Positions 41,492 through 50,206 of a DNA stretch of 50,430 bases are shown here, in pieces; the stretch's first letter is position 1, and every line of letters starts with the position of its first letter. Below the pieces are notes generated by a model, which made no database searches, had not been told where the DNA came from, and worked only from the letters and a program-made list of their open reading frames with translations. The stretch is from Opitutales bacterium. GTDB lineage: Bacteria > Verrucomicrobiota > Verrucomicrobiia > Opitutales > UBA953. Both the position numbers and the translations under genes were made by a program. Location of the stretch: positions 1 to 50,430 of the forward strand of contig JAGBIL010000015.1 of assembly GCA_017935025.1 (NCBI GenBank), given 5' to 3'.

Positions 41492-42619
41492 ATGTTTCCG
41501 CAAGACAAACAAGAATTTCGGTCGGGCGGGCAAGGAATTTGGAGCAACGTTCCCGCAATAACGTGGAACGACTGGGGCTGGCAAATGCGAAACCGCATTT
41601 CCACGCTTTCGCAACTCGAAGCGCTCATGCCTCTGACCGCGCGGGAACGAGAAGGATTCCGCGCAACGCAAAACCGCCTATCCTTTGCCGTTACGCCGTA
41701 TTTTTTCAACCTGATAGACCGCAAAAATCCGACCTGTCCGCTCCGGCGGCAAGTCATTCCCGACGCGGAAGAAAATCGGACTTCTCCGGAGGAAACCGCC
41801 GATCCAGTCGGCGAAGAAAAAAACTCGCCCGTCCCGGGAATCATTCACCGTTATCCCGACCGCGTTCTGTTCCTCGCAACGGATCGCTGTGCGTGCTATT
41901 GCCGCTACTGCACACGCTCCCGTCTGGTTTCCAATGCTCGCGGCTACGATTTCCGTCCGCAACTTGAAGCCGGGTTGCAATACATTGCAGAGCATGGTGA
42001 AGTTCGCGATGTGCTCGTTAGCGGAGGAGATGCCCTGCTCTTGAGCGACGAAAAAATCGACTATATCCTTTCGCGCCTGCGGGCAATTCCGCACGTTGAA
42101 TTTATTCGCATCGGCTCCCGTGTTCCCGTATTTTTGCCGCAACGCATCACTCCCGCACTTTGCGAAATATTCAAACGGCACGGCCCGATTTGGCTCAGCC
42201 TTCACGTCAACCACCCGAAAGAATGTACGCGGGAACTCGAACAAGCGGCGGAGCGCTTGGCGTTTTCCGGAGTTGTGCTCGGCAACCAATCCGTTTTACT
42301 TCGGGGAATCAATGACGACGAATCCGTCATGCGGGAACTCGTTCACCGCCTCCTGAGGATTCGCGTACGTCCGTACTACCTTTACGCGTGCGACAGAATT
42401 AACGGCAGTTCCCATTGGCGCGTTCCCGTGGCTCGAGGTGTGGAAATCATCCGTTCTCTGCGAGGCTGGACAACGGGATACGCCGTTCCTCAATTCGTCA
42501 TCGACGCACCCGGCGGAGGCGGAAAAATCCCGATTAATCCGAATTATGTCGAGGAAATCTCCCCCGACGGGACCGTTCGCATGAAAAATTTTCTCGGTAA
42601 TGAATTTCTATATACATAA
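41492..42619 (+). CDS. Radical-SAM lysine 2,3-aminomutase family protein
   Basis: The 375-residue protein carries the radical SAM cluster motif CYCRYC preceded by C (DRCACYCRYCTRSRLV near residues 129-144) and the KamA-family body: DVLVSGGDALLLSD near 168-181, RIGSRVPVFLPQRIT near 201-215, LHVNHPKE near 233, VLLRGINDD near 264, RVRPYYLYACDRINGSSHWRV near 287 (PYYLYACD holds the PLP-site context) and DAPGGGGKIPINPNY near 348. Members convert L-lysine to beta-lysine or act as EpmB on EF-P. The length lies between typical KamA and EpmB, and no EpmA, efp or beta-lysine acetyltransferase is nearby, so the substrate stays open. Confidence 0.87.
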   Translation: MFPQDKQEFRSGGQGIWSNVPAITWNDWGWQMRNRISTLSQLEALMPLTAREREGFRATQNRLSFAVTPYFFNLIDRKNPTCPLRRQVIPDAEENRTSPEETADPVGEEKNSPVPGIIHRYPDRVLFLATDRCACYCRYCTRSRLVSNARGYDFRPQLEAGLQYIAEHGEVRDVLVSGGDALLLSDEKIDYILSRLRAIPHVEFIRIGSRVPVFLPQRITPALCEIFKRHGPIWLSLHVNHPKECTRELEQAAERLAFSGVVLGNQSVLLRGINDDESVMRELVHRLLRIRVRPYYLYACDRINGSSHWRVPVARGVEIIRSLRGWTTGYAVPQFVIDAPGGGGKIPINPNYVEEISPDGTVRMKNFLGNEFLYT

Positions 42620-42633
42620 GCGATAAAATCTTT

Positions 42634-42680
42634 ACAAAAAAAACGTTCCCGCGAATTTCCTTGCGGGAACGTTTTTGTAT
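42634..42680. terminator. Bidirectional terminator built from an inverted CGGGAACG pair
   Basis: AAAAACGTTCCCGC (42639-42652) pairs perfectly with 42663-42676; the + side continues TGTAT and the minus side has a run of eight T. It lies between convergent kamA-like and pflB. Confidence 0.93.
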
Positions 42681-42694
42681 TTCCGGATACGTCC

Positions 42695-44968
42695 TTAGTT
42701 GTGTTGGTGGAAAGTACGGGAAACGACATCAAGCTGCTGCTCGCGCGTGAGCTTGATAAAGTTTACGGCGTAGCCTGAGACGCGAACGGTAAGTTGCGGA
42801 TATTTTTCCGGGTGCTCCATCGCGTCGAGGAGGGTTTCGCGGTTAAAGATGTTCACGTTGATATGGTGAGCACCTTTGTTCGGATTCGCGCCGAAGTACC
42901 CGTCGAGCAGGCTTGCGAGCTTCACTTCGCGTTCCGCGAGGTCTTTTCCGAGCGCGCCCGGAACCATTGAGAACGTGTAGGAAATGCCGTCAAGCGAATC
43001 GTCGTAGGGCAGTTTTGCGACGGACATCATCGACGCGACGGCACCCTTGGTGTCGCGACCGTGCATCGGATTCGCGCCCGGAGCAAACGGAGCTCCCGCT
43101 CGGCGACCGTCCGGTGTGTTGCCGGTTTTTTTGCCATAAACAACGTTCGACGTAATCGTGAGCACGGACTGCGTCGGGAGCGAGTTACGGTAAGTCGGGC
43201 ACTTGCGGATTTTCGCCATGAAGTTGGAAACGAGCGAAACGGCGATGTCGTCGACGCGCGGATCGTTGTTCCCGTAGCACGGGAATTCACCTTCGGTTTC
43301 AAAATCAACGATGAGACCTTCTTCATTGCGAATCGGCTTCACCTTCGCGTACTTAATTGCGGAGAGTGAGTCTGCGGCAACAGAAAGACCGGCGATCCCG
43401 CAAGCCATCGTGCGCAGAATTTCCACATCATGCAGAGCCATTTCAATGCGCTCGTAGCAATATTTGTCATGCATATAGTGGATACAGTTGAGTGCATTGA
43501 CGTAGGTTTTTGCGAGCCAGTCCTGCATCTTGTCGAAGCGTTCCATGACTTCATCGTACTCGAGCACGTCCTTGCCGTAAATCGGTGTTGCGGGAGCGAC
43601 CTGCTTGCCGGAAACTTCATCGCGACCGCCGTTGAGCGCGTAAAGAAGCGCCTTCGCGAGGTTTGCGCGAGCTCCGAAGAACTGCATCTGCTTACCGATA
43701 CGCATCGCGGAAACGCAACAGGCGATACCGTAGTCATCGCCCCAGTGCGGCCGCATCAAATCGTCGTTTTCGTACTGAATCGAAGATGTTTCAACGGAAA
43801 CACGGGAACAGAATTTCTTGAAGTTTTCCGGAAGTTCTTTCGACCAGAGCACAGTGAGATTCGGCTCCGGAGCCGGTCCGAGATTGTAAAGCGTGTGCAA
43901 CATACGGAACGAGCTCTTCGTAACAAGCGTACGACCGTCTTCGCCCATACCGCCGATGGACTCCGTTACCCAAGTCGGGTCGCCGGAGAAAAGCGAGTTG
44001 TATTCCGGCGTGCGGATGAAGCGGACGATGCGGAGTTTCATTACGAACTGATCCATCATTTCCTGAAGTTCTTCTTCCGTGACCGTTCCCGCTTTCAAAT
44101 CGCGTTCAAAGTAAATATCGAGGAAAGTGGAGACACGACCGAGCGACATCGCGGCGCCGTTCTGTTCCTTCACCGCGGCGAGATAGCCGAGATACGTCCA
44201 CTGCACGGCTTCGCGGGAATTGCGTGCCGGGCGACCGAGTTCGCAACCGTAGCTTTCGCCCATCGCCTTGAGTTCGGCAAGCGCGCGGATTTGTTCCGAC
44301 ATTTCTTCGCGGAGGCGAATGACGTCTTCAACGAGCGTGTCCGCGTGATACGCGGCCTGTTCGCGTTGGCGTTCGGCAACAAGAAAATCTACCCCGTAGA
44401 GCGCGACGCGGCGGTAGTCACCGATGATGCGCCCGCGACCGTAAGCGTCCGGAAGTCCCGTAATGATGTGCGCAGAACGTGCTTTACGGATATCGGACGA
44501 ATAGGCATCAAACACGCCCTCATTGTGTGTTTTACGGTGTTTTTTGAAAATTTCTTCCGTTTTCGGGCTAAGCGCGAAACCGTAGCTTTCGAGAGCCTGT
44601 TTCGCCATGCGGAGCCCGCCGTAAGGCATGAGCGCGCGTTTGAGCGGTGCGTCTGTCTGAAGACCGACGATGACTTCGAGATCCTTGTTGATATAGCCCG
44701 GACCGTGCGAAACGATGGATGAAACGACTTCTTCGTCCGCGTCGAGAACGCCTTTCTCCGTCTCCTTTTTAATCAGCTCGGAAAGTTCTTCCCAAAGCTG
44801 TTTGGTCTTTGCGGAAACTCCGCTGAGGAACTTATCATCGCCTTCATAGGGCGTGTAGTTTTTCTGGATAAAGTCACGCGTGTTAACGCTTTTCATCCAG
44901 TCTCCGGGAACGAATCCTTCCCATGCTGCGTTCATGCTCTCCTTCATCAGGTCTTGTTCTGCTGCCAT
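42695..44968 (-). CDS. pflB: Formate C-acetyltransferase (pyruvate formate-lyase)
   Basis: PFL cleaves pyruvate with CoA to acetyl-CoA and formate in anaerobic fermentation. The 757-residue length is close to E. coli PflB (760). Key sites are the double Cys in [20 protein letters not shown] near residues 415-435 (ACCVSAMRI) and the glycyl-radical loop [17 protein letters not shown] near the C-terminus, with Gly in SGYAV. Start ATG 44968 gives [19 protein letters not shown]; the longer frame runs through the upstream gap without homologous N-terminus. The activating enzyme pflA is not adjacent, so it must be elsewhere. The octamer is scarce in this gene (two copies in 2.3 kb). Confidence 0.96.
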   Translation of the reverse strand: MAAEQDLMKESMNAAWEGFVPGDWMKSVNTRDFIQKNYTPYEGDDKFLSGVSAKTKQLWEELSELIKKETEKGVLDADEEVVSSIVSHGPGYINKDLEVIVGLQTDAPLKRALMPYGGLRMAKQALESYGFALSPKTEEIFKKHRKTHNEGVFDAYSSDIRKARSAHIITGLPDAYGRGRIIGDYRRVALYGVDFLVAERQREQAAYHADTLVEDVIRLREEMSEQIRALAELKAMGESYGCELGRPARNSREAVQWTYLGYLAAVKEQNGAAMSLGRVSTFLDIYFERDLKAGTVTEEELQEMMDQFVMKLRIVRFIRTPEYNSLFSGDPTWVTESIGGMGEDGRTLVTKSSFRMLHTLYNLGPAPEPNLTVLWSKELPENFKKFCSRVSVETSSIQYENDDLMRPHWGDDYGIACCVSAMRIGKQMQFFGARANLAKALLYALNGGRDEVSGKQVAPATPIYGKDVLEYDEVMERFDKMQDWLAKTYVNALNCIHYMHDKYCYERIEMALHDVEILRTMACGIAGLSVAADSLSAIKYAKVKPIRNEEGLIVDFETEGEFPCYGNNDPRVDDIAVSLVSNFMAKIRKCPTYRNSLPTQSVLTITSNVVYGKKTGNTPDGRRAGAPFAPGANPMHGRDTKGAVASMMSVAKLPYDDSLDGISYTFSMVPGALGKDLAEREVKLASLLDGYFGANPNKGAHHINVNIFNRETLLDAMEHPEKYPQLTVRVSGYAVNFIKLTREQQLDVVSRTFHQHN

Positions 44969-45190
44969 AAGGTTATGTGATGTGTGAAATTTATCTTCAG
45001 ATGAAATTGAAATAATTACAAAATATGCACTTTCGGGAACGAAAGGAAGCACAAAAATATATTTCAGAAAAATCGCTTCATCACCCGCACTTTCTTCGGG
45101 ATAGATCGTTTCTACCCGTTCCTGCAGGAAAAGACGAGACCTAAAAGAAATTCTTCGACCTTCCCCTCCGGCTCTGCCAGAATCCTCGTT

Positions 45191-45652
45191 GTGGAAACGC
45201 CATTTTACACACTCGACGATTTTTTGGTTCGATTCGCGGAAACGGACGCTGCCGGACTTGTGCATTTTACGCATTTTCTTCGTTGGGCGGAAAACGCCGA
45301 AGGTGATTTTTTTCGTACCGCCGGGCTGTCTGTCTTGCAAAAAGACGACACGGGAACGCTCTCGGGTTTTCCTCGAGTCGCCGTCCGGGCAAATTTTTGT
45401 GCTCCCGCCCGCTACGCCGACCGCATTCGCGTGCAGATTCGACCGCGAACTTCCCCGGAGGAAAACGCCCGGACCCTTTCCTGGGAATTTCGGATTTTCC
45501 GCATTGAAACGGACGAGACACAAACGCTTTTATCCGAAGGAACATGGAAAACCGTTTTCGCCCTCGTTTCCCATGCCGGGAAAATTCAAGGAGGAAACAA
45601 CATCCCCGAAGATGTCGTGAAAGCGGTGAAAAACTTTTTCTATAAAAAATAA
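45191..45652 (+). CDS. Hot-dog fold acyl-CoA thioesterase (YbgC-like)
   Basis: The 153-residue protein has the 4-hydroxybenzoyl-CoA thioesterase pattern [20 protein letters not shown] (near residues 13-32): the catalytic Asp in ETDAAG and the following [22 protein letters not shown] near 64-80 is the family's substrate-loop region. It starts at GTG 45191, following a 222-base gap from the divergent pflB. Members hydrolyse short-chain acyl-CoA esters in the cytoplasm; the natural substrate is unknown. No Shine-Dalgarno is visible. The end is followed by the tRNA-Asp promoter. Confidence 0.87.
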   Translation: METPFYTLDDFLVRFAETDAAGLVHFTHFLRWAENAEGDFFRTAGLSVLQKDDTGTLSGFPRVAVRANFCAPARYADRIRVQIRPRTSPEENARTLSWEFRIFRIETDETQTLLSEGTWKTVFALVSHAGKIQGGNNIPEDVVKAVKNFFYKK

Positions 45653-45661
45653 ATTTCCCGC

Positions 45662-45690
45662 TTGACCGTTTTGCAAAAAAGGTCTTTAAT
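45662..45690 (+). promoter_or_regulatory. Promoter of tRNA-Asp: TTGACC-N17-TTTAAT
   Basis: TTGACC (45662-45667) and TTTAAT (45685-45690) are separated by 17 bases and lie 25 bases before the tRNA. The arrangement matches the tRNA-Ser promoter of this window. Confidence 0.75.
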
Positions 45691-45714
45691 GTGCTTTACA
45701 AACTTATCACCAAC

Positions 45715-45791
45715 GGGGTGGTAGTTCAGTTGGTTAGAACGCCTGCCTGTCACGCAGGAGGTCGCGGGTTCGAGTCCCGTCCATCCCGCCA
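45715..45791 (+). tRNA. tRNA-Asp (anticodon GTC)
   Basis: Acceptor GGGGTGG pairs with CCATCCC (one G-U). Anticodon arm CCTGC-CTGTCAC-GCAGG holds GTC, T-loop TTCGAGT, discriminator G and encoded CCA at the 3' end. Confidence 0.97.
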
Positions 45792-45795
45792 TTTA

Positions 45796-45823
45796 AAAAG
45801 CCCGCAGAAATGCGGGCTTTTTC
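45796..45823 (+). terminator. Terminator after tRNA-Asp
   Basis: AAAAGCCCGCA-GAAA-TGCGGGCTTTTT, a perfect stem with GAAA tetraloop, followed by TTCG. Confidence 0.92.
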
Positions 45824-45847
45824 GTTTTCAGAATACTTGAAATTTTC

Positions 45848-45880
45848 TAAAAAAAAACTCCACGGGAAAGTGGAGTTTGT
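45848..45880 (-). terminator. Terminator after dnaJ
   Basis: On the minus strand ACTCCAC-TTTCCC-GTGGAGT is followed by a run of T (plus-strand A-run at 45849-45857), 28 bases beyond the dnaJ stop. Confidence 0.85.
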
Positions 45881-45907
45881 TCTAAAACGAAAATAGATTT
45901 AAGAAGT

Positions 45908-47038
45908 TTATTTGAAAAAGTTTTTAAACTTTTCCATCCACGATTCGGAAAGAGGCTTTTCCTTGTCCCCGCAAGAATCGGCAAATGCGGAGAGTCGCTC
46001 TTTCTGCTCGGAAGAAAGATTCTTCGGAACATCAATTTCGATGCGCACGAACTGATCTCCTTTCCCGCTACCGCGCAACGACGGCATCCCCATTCCGCGC
46101 AAACGAAATGTTGTCCCATTTTGCGTTCCCGCAGGAATTTTGAGGTCGGCACGCTTGGTCAGAGTTGGCACCTCAAGTTTTCCGCCCAGAGCGGCGAGTG
46201 TAAATTTTATCGGAATCGTGCAGAAAAGATTGTCGCCTTCACGCTCGAACAAATCGTGCTCCTTGACGTGAATAACGAGATAGAGATCGCCGTATTCTCC
46301 GCCGAGTTCCCCGGCCTCGCCGTCGCCGGAAGAACGCAGGCGCGTTCCCGTGTCCACACCGGCGGGAATACGTTTCGTCAACGTACGGGATTCCATGACG
46401 ACGCCGCTCCCGCCGCAACCTTTGCAGGGTTTTTCGACGACGGATCCGCTCCCGAGACAGGTCGGACACGGCTGCTGCATTTGGAAAAATCCCGAGCGGC
46501 GAATCACTTGCCCGCGCCCGTGACAGGTCGAGCAGGTTTTGCGTTTTGAACCGGGCTCCGCTCCCGTCCCGTGACAAATTGAACACTGGGCGTGGCGGCG
46601 ATACTTAATCGTTTTCTCAACTCCGCTTGCCGCTTCTTCCAACGTAATTTCGAGATCAAAACGCAAGTCGTTCCCGCGCCTGTCTTCCTCCGCCGAGCGA
46701 GCGCCGCCACCGAAGAAACTCTCAAAAATTCCACCTCCGCCGCCGCCGAAAAATTCACGGAAGATATCACCGGCATCGCGGAATCCGGCACCGCCCATTC
46801 CGCCCATACCGCCGTTTTCAAACGCCGCAGCTCCATACTGATCGTAGGTCGCGCGTTTTTGCGGGTCGGAAAGCACCTCGTAGGCATTGGAAACTTTTTT
46901 AAACATTTCCTCCGCCTCTTTATTCCCCTGATTGCGGTCAGGGTGATACTTCATTGCCTGCTTGCGATAAGCCTTTTTGATTTCCTCTGCACTTGCCGTT
47001 TTTTCAACGCCAAGGAGTTTATAAAAATCGTCTGCCAT
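45908..47038 (-). CDS. dnaJ: Chaperone DnaJ
   Basis: The 376-residue co-chaperone stimulates DnaK ATPase and delivers substrates. It has the J-domain with YHPDRNQGN (HPD, residues about 32-34), a Gly/Phe linker ([24 protein letters not shown]), four CxxCxGxG zinc modules ([36 protein letters not shown]; residues about 152-208) and the C-terminal substrate domain. A T/A-rich spacer and the grpE gene precede it. dnaK is not adjacent. It ends with a terminator, so the grpE-dnaJ pair is one transcript. Confidence 0.96.
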   Translation of the reverse strand: MADDFYKLLGVEKTASAEEIKKAYRKQAMKYHPDRNQGNKEAEEMFKKVSNAYEVLSDPQKRATYDQYGAAAFENGGMGGMGGAGFRDAGDIFREFFGGGGGGIFESFFGGGARSAEEDRRGNDLRFDLEITLEEAASGVEKTIKYRRHAQCSICHGTGAEPGSKRKTCSTCHGRGQVIRRSGFFQMQQPCPTCLGSGSVVEKPCKGCGGSGVVMESRTLTKRIPAGVDTGTRLRSSGDGEAGELGGEYGDLYLVIHVKEHDLFEREGDNLFCTIPIKFTLAALGGKLEVPTLTKRADLKIPAGTQNGTTFRLRGMGMPSLRGSGKGDQFVRIEIDVPKNLSSEQKERLSAFADSCGDKEKPLSESWMEKFKNFFK

Positions 47039-47048
47039 TTTTTGAAAG

Positions 47049-47086
47049 ATTAAAGATTAATGCTTAGCGCTTAAAGAAAAGGTGCC
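47049..47086. repeat. Repeat D copy between grpE and dnaJ
   Basis: TTAATGCTTAGCGCTTAAAG (47060-47079, complement TTTAAGCGCTAAGCATTAA) matches the 175-374 repeat except for one base. It sits in the 48-base grpE-dnaJ spacer and could form a small stem in the message. Confidence 0.55.
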
Positions 47087-47773
47087 TTAATCTTTCTTTC
47101 CGGACGAGATCACGACGGATGCCGGGCGCAAAAGACGGTCGCCGATTTTGTAGCCCACGCGATGAACAAACGTAACGTGATCTTCGGGAACATCCTCCGA
47201 AGGCTGGCTCGTGAGCGATTCATGCTCATTCGGATCAAACATTTGCCCGACGGGATTAATTTCAACAATCCGATGCTGCGCAAGCGCATTTTTGAGTTGC
47301 GCGGCAATCATCGCAAAACCTTCGGTGATGGATTTCGCTTCCGGATGCTGTTTTTCCGCCGCGTCCAACCCGAGTTTAAAGTTGTCGAGAATCGGGAAAA
47401 GATCCTTCGCGAGATCGCCCTTCGCGTAATTAGCGAGCTTGGGTTTTTCCTCGTTGTTGCGGCGGCGGTAATTGTCAAATTCCGCGACCGAGCGCAAATA
47501 CGCTTCTTTGGTTTTTAAAAGCTCCGCCTGCGCCTTGGCAAGATCTTCGGCAAGTTTCACGAATTCCGGATCTTCTGCGGGAACACCCGTTTCGTCCTCG
47601 GCGCAATTGCATTCGCAGGCCGTGTCCGCGCCTTCGCTTTCCGGGCAAAATTCCATGCCGCAAGCCTGCGCCGCTTCATCTGCGGGAACGCCGCTCTGCT
47701 TTTCCGCAGCTGACGCAAAGTCCACTTCATCATTAATCTCTTCTGCGGGAACGTCTTTCTTGGAATGTCTCAT
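47087..47773 (-). CDS. grpE: Nucleotide exchange factor GrpE
   Basis: GrpE resets DnaK by exchanging ADP for ATP. The C-terminal two-thirds is typical: a long coiled coil (DLAKAQAELLKTKEAYLRSV, AEFDNYRRRNNEEKPKLANY), then FPILDNFKLGLDAAEK near residue 125 and the beta-wing with VEINPVGQMFDPNEHESL near 170-187 and VLRPA-type end (DRLLRPASVVISSGKKD). The first 70 residues are acidic and disordered, carry three VPAxE segments encoded by the octamer, and have an unusual Cys cluster (CGMEFCPE, TACECNCAED). The spacer to dnaJ has repeat D. A heat-shock element such as CIRCE was not seen upstream. Confidence 0.93.
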   Translation of the reverse strand: MRHSKKDVPAEEINDEVDFASAAEKQSGVPADEAAQACGMEFCPESEGADTACECNCAEDETGVPAEDPEFVKLAEDLAKAQAELLKTKEAYLRSVAEFDNYRRRNNEEKPKLANYAKGDLAKDLFPILDNFKLGLDAAEKQHPEAKSITEGFAMIAAQLKNALAQHRIVEINPVGQMFDPNEHESLTSQPSEDVPEDHVTFVHRVGYKIGDRLLRPASVVISSGKKD

Positions 47774-47860
47774 AATTAAATTGAATGACTATAAAATAAA
47801 AGATTTCCCATTCCAAATGCATTTTCCGTGCCGAAAGCAAATAACGACACACCGAAAATC

Positions 47861-47906
47861 AAAAAAAACGTTCCCGTGAGGAAATCCCCGCGGGAACGTT
47901 TTTTGA
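47861..47906 (-). terminator. Terminator of the outer-membrane protein gene, inverted CGGGAACG pair
   Basis: AAAAAACGTTCCCG (47863-47876) pairs with CGGGAACGTTTTTT (47891-47904), with a small internal loop; the minus strand side ends in a run of eight T. It follows the barrel protein's stop at 47923. Confidence 0.92.
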
Positions 47907-47922
47907 TTACGGCAATCCGGAA

Positions 47923-48783
47923 TTAGTAACGGAAGTTAATCCACGCGCCCCACCAGAGGTTGGAGCTGTTGTTGTCCCAGTTGTAAGCCTGATCGTCGCC
48001 GTCGTTGTTGTACGCATAGCGAACACCGATGCCGACATCCGTCCCTTCGTTAATCGGGCAGGAAAGGTCCGCCGTCACAGCGACATAACCATAGTCGTTC
48101 CCGCCCTTGGGAAGCGTGAACGTACCATAGCCGGGAACACCAAGAGCGCCGCGTTGGTCGCCCCAAACCTTGTTGCAATCAATGTAACCATAAACCGCAC
48201 CGAGAGCGAGCGTCGCGCCGTTGAGGTCGAACGCCTTTTTCAGACCGAGCTCATAGGAGAGCTGTTCGCGGTTCCAGTCGTAACGGACATAAGCCGAACC
48301 CTGAAGATCCCACTCAGGGTCGCCGTCGGAGAGCGAAAGCGTTTTCGTGAGTCCGAAGTAAATTTCATTCGTACGATTGACATACGCACGGTTCATTCCG
48401 ATCCCGGAGATACGGTCGTTCCATCCGGTATACTTGTAGCCGAAATCAAGCATAAGGGTTTCGCCGATCGCGATTTCGGAACCGAGCGTAAAGGAGCCTT
48501 CGTCGGAAATCGGCATACCTTTGCGTTCATTGCTCGTCGGCGACATCCAGAAGAAGTCGGCATACGGCGTGAAAACAAGGTCGGAAGACGTGCTCGGAGC
48601 GAAATACTTAAACGAGATGGTCGTTTGCATATTTTCGTTCACATAGCGCTTACCTTCCTTGACGTAGCGGCTTTCGAAATCAAACTTCGCGCTGACCGCG
48701 AAATCGTTTTCCTGTGCGACTTCCTGTGCGAACGCGGAAACACCGAAAGCGGCGACCGCAACTGCAGTAATGATTTTTTTCAT
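47923..48783 (-). CDS. Outer-membrane beta-barrel protein (TorF-like porin family)
   Basis: The 286-residue protein has a signal peptide (MKKIITAVAVAAFGVSAFA) and a mature part of alternating amphipathic strands: FAVSAKFDFESRYVKEGKRY, MLDFGYKYTGW, GYVAVTADLSCPI, VGIGVRYAYNNDG. It ends with an aromatic residue after a strand (AWINFRY), the normal C-terminal signal for barrel insertion by BamA. The SRYV-x-E-G segment near the N-terminus is like that of TorF-type putative porins. The specificity cannot be predicted. A motif-pair terminator follows. The promoter region upstream (48784-48850) is A/T-rich without clear boxes. Confidence 0.82.
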   Translation of the reverse strand: MKKIITAVAVAAFGVSAFAQEVAQENDFAVSAKFDFESRYVKEGKRYVNENMQTTISFKYFAPSTSSDLVFTPYADFFWMSPTSNERKGMPISDEGSFTLGSEIAIGETLMLDFGYKYTGWNDRISGIGMNRAYVNRTNEIYFGLTKTLSLSDGDPEWDLQGSAYVRYDWNREQLSYELGLKKAFDLNGATLALGAVYGYIDCNKVWGDQRGALGVPGYGTFTLPKGGNDYGYVAVTADLSCPINEGTDVGIGVRYAYNNDGDDQAYNWDNNSSNLWWGAWINFRY

Positions 48784-49104
48784 TTTATTCTGTGGTACGT
48801 TGTTAAAACAAATTTAAATGTTTTCAAAAAGGGAATCCTCTTACGCCGTGAAACACAAGCCGGAATTTTTCACAAAAAGCGTTCCCGCCGCAAAAAATTG
48901 TCTCTTTTTTTGAAAAATTACGGTTTTCGGAACAACAAGTACGTCAGTCGTTGCCCCATAACGCATTAAAAAGAAAACCTCACTCCACTCAGGAATGGAA
49001 ACAAACCGCTCCAGATAATCGCAGATTGGAAAATCGTATCGAAAAATAATTATTTTATAAGAGCTGGGATTGCTGAAAATCTGCAAACTATGATGCAACC
49101 ACTG
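48784..49104. other. Gap of about 320 bases, no gene found
   Basis: The left third holds the barrel protein's leader, the last CGGGAACG octamer (48880-48887) and a T-rich stretch. From about 48900 the composition turns AT-rich, which suggests the junction of the foreign HsdS segment. An 85-codon frame on the minus strand shows no protein-like features and I do not call it. Confidence 0.6.
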
Positions 49105-49611
49105 CTATGCAGTTCTATTGTTGATTGTTGATAGATATTTTAATATTTGGATACTTTCAATGTCTCTCATATATTGCTCCATAAACTCCCAGTCGGGCTG
49201 CCCTGTGGTGGTAACAGGCAAAGATAAAACTTCCTTTGCTAATCTTGTTGCGCTTCTCTTATACCCAAAATTATATTTACCACGTATTCTGTCAGCAATG
49301 GTTGTTATAAACATTCCTGTATATTTGTTTATATGCTCGCTATATGCCAATGTCATATCAGATGTTGCAATGAAATCCTCGGCTTTATATACAGAGTATC
49401 CCATCGACCCCTCTCCATTACGAATAAATGCGATGCAGTTTCCCTTTTGGACTAGATTATCAACGGCTTTAACAAAGCATAATACCCCGTTGTTTAAGTT
49501 TGTTGCTCCCAAGTAACTTATACCAGAATCGTCCTTCTCCAAATGGTTAAGCCCTTTTGATTTGCCAACTTCCATTCTTGGGAATAAATCTCTGATATAG
49601 AACTCATTCCA
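49105..49611 (-). CDS. HsdS-type specificity module C (third, 3'-most)
   Basis: This is a target-recognition module of a type I restriction-modification specificity subunit. In frame from the poly-G tract the protein runs WNEFYIRDLFPRMEVGKSKG and then GISYLGATNLNNGVLCFV, FIATSDMTLAYSEHI, TTIADRIRGKYNFGYKRS, and the conserved helix start LPVTTTGQPDWEFMEQYM. These match modules A and B in order. The first ATG is at 49575, but module homology starts in phase with the poly-G tract, so the true product is likely a fusion made when that tract has 11 or 14 G. The module ends at 49105 without a poly-G tract. It is clearly more AT-rich than the rest of the window. Confidence 0.8.
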   Translation of the reverse strand, partial: WNEFYIRDLFPRMEVGKSKGLNHLEKDDSGISYLGATNLNNGVLCFVKAVDNLVQKGNCIAFIRNGEGSMGYSVYKAEDFIATSDMTLAYSEHINKYTGMFITTIADRIRGKYNFGYKRSATRLAKEVLSLPVTTTGQPDWEFMEQYMRDIESIQILKYLSTINNRTA

Positions 49612-50206
49612 AATTACCCCCCCCCCCCAATTTATTGATAGTCAATTGATTATCTTTTAATCTATTTTTGAAAGTTGCAAGAGTTGTGCCGAGTATGTCT
49701 GTTTCAATCTGTTTCATAAATGAAGACATAAATTGAAAGTCAATATCGCCTGCATCTGTAACAGGAAGCAACAATTTTTCTCTCTTTATTCTTTCATCGT
49801 TTATTTCTCTGTTAAAACTATATTTCTCCGATAAACGATTGATTAGGGGAATCATAAACAGATACGCATATTTATCTAATCCCTCTCTCTTTAATTGCGT
49901 TACGTGGTCGCTAGCAATAAATTCATATCTATGATAGAACGCACTGCCAACACTACCGCTATTAGCCAAAGTTAAACAATCTTCAAACCGCCTTACGCTG
50001 CTATCATTGCCGATAAAGCCATCAACTCCATTGTTGAATGATGTTGATGATACGTAGGGAGTATTTCCAACTTTGTGGTCTGCCTTTTTAAGACGCTTAC
50101 CACGCTGAATTTCAGTGAATACCTCTGTAAAATAGAATGCTTTCCAATTAGAGTGAAGCGATTTACCCCCCCCCCCATTAACTCGTTGGCAATCAATTGT
50201 TTGCAT
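49604..50206 (-). CDS. HsdS-type specificity module B (middle)
   Basis: Full module between two poly-G tracts. After NGGGGKSLHSNWKAFYFTEV it reads IQRGKRLKKADHKVGN, TPYVSSTSFNNGVDGF, FIASDHVTQLKREGLDKYAY, LFMIPLINRLSEKYSFNRE and LLPVTDAGDIDFQFMSSFMK, then a helix KNRLKDNQLTINKLGGGG and a stop three residues after tract 2. The W..FY..EVF start and the DFQF(M/I)SSFM helix match modules A and C. The listed ATG (50206) lies inside the upstream module in another frame; the natural 5' end is probably fusion to module A when tract 1 has 9 or 12 G. In the present register it may be translated only by re-initiation. Confidence 0.8.
   Translation of the reverse strand: MQTIDCQRVNGGGGKSLHSNWKAFYFTEVFTEIQRGKRLKKADHKVGNTPYVSSTSFNNGVDGFIGNDSSVRRFEDCLTLANSGSVGSAFYHRYEFIASDHVTQLKREGLDKYAYLFMIPLINRLSEKYSFNREINDERIKREKLLLPVTDAGDIDFQFMSSFMKQIETDILGTTLATFKNRLKDNQLTINKLGGGGNLE
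49617..49628 (-). repeat. Poly-G tract 2 (12 G on the coding strand) in the HsdS array
   Basis: Homopolymer of 12 C on the + strand at the end of module B. With 12 G the frame ends GGGGNLE-stop. Loss of one G (11), or gain of two (14), would continue in frame into WNEFYIRDLF of module C. Confidence 0.92.

Noticed and set aside
43430-44722. 430-codon open frame antisense to pflB
   Set aside because: Shadow of pflB, whose active-site motifs are clear.
45189-45620. 143-codon frame overlapping the thioesterase in another frame
   Set aside because: The thioesterase frame has the catalytic ETDAAG motif; this frame lacks protein-like features.
48841-49098. 85-codon frame on the minus strand between the HsdS module and the barrel gene
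   Set aside because: No homology-like pattern, and it spans the composition change; left as gap.
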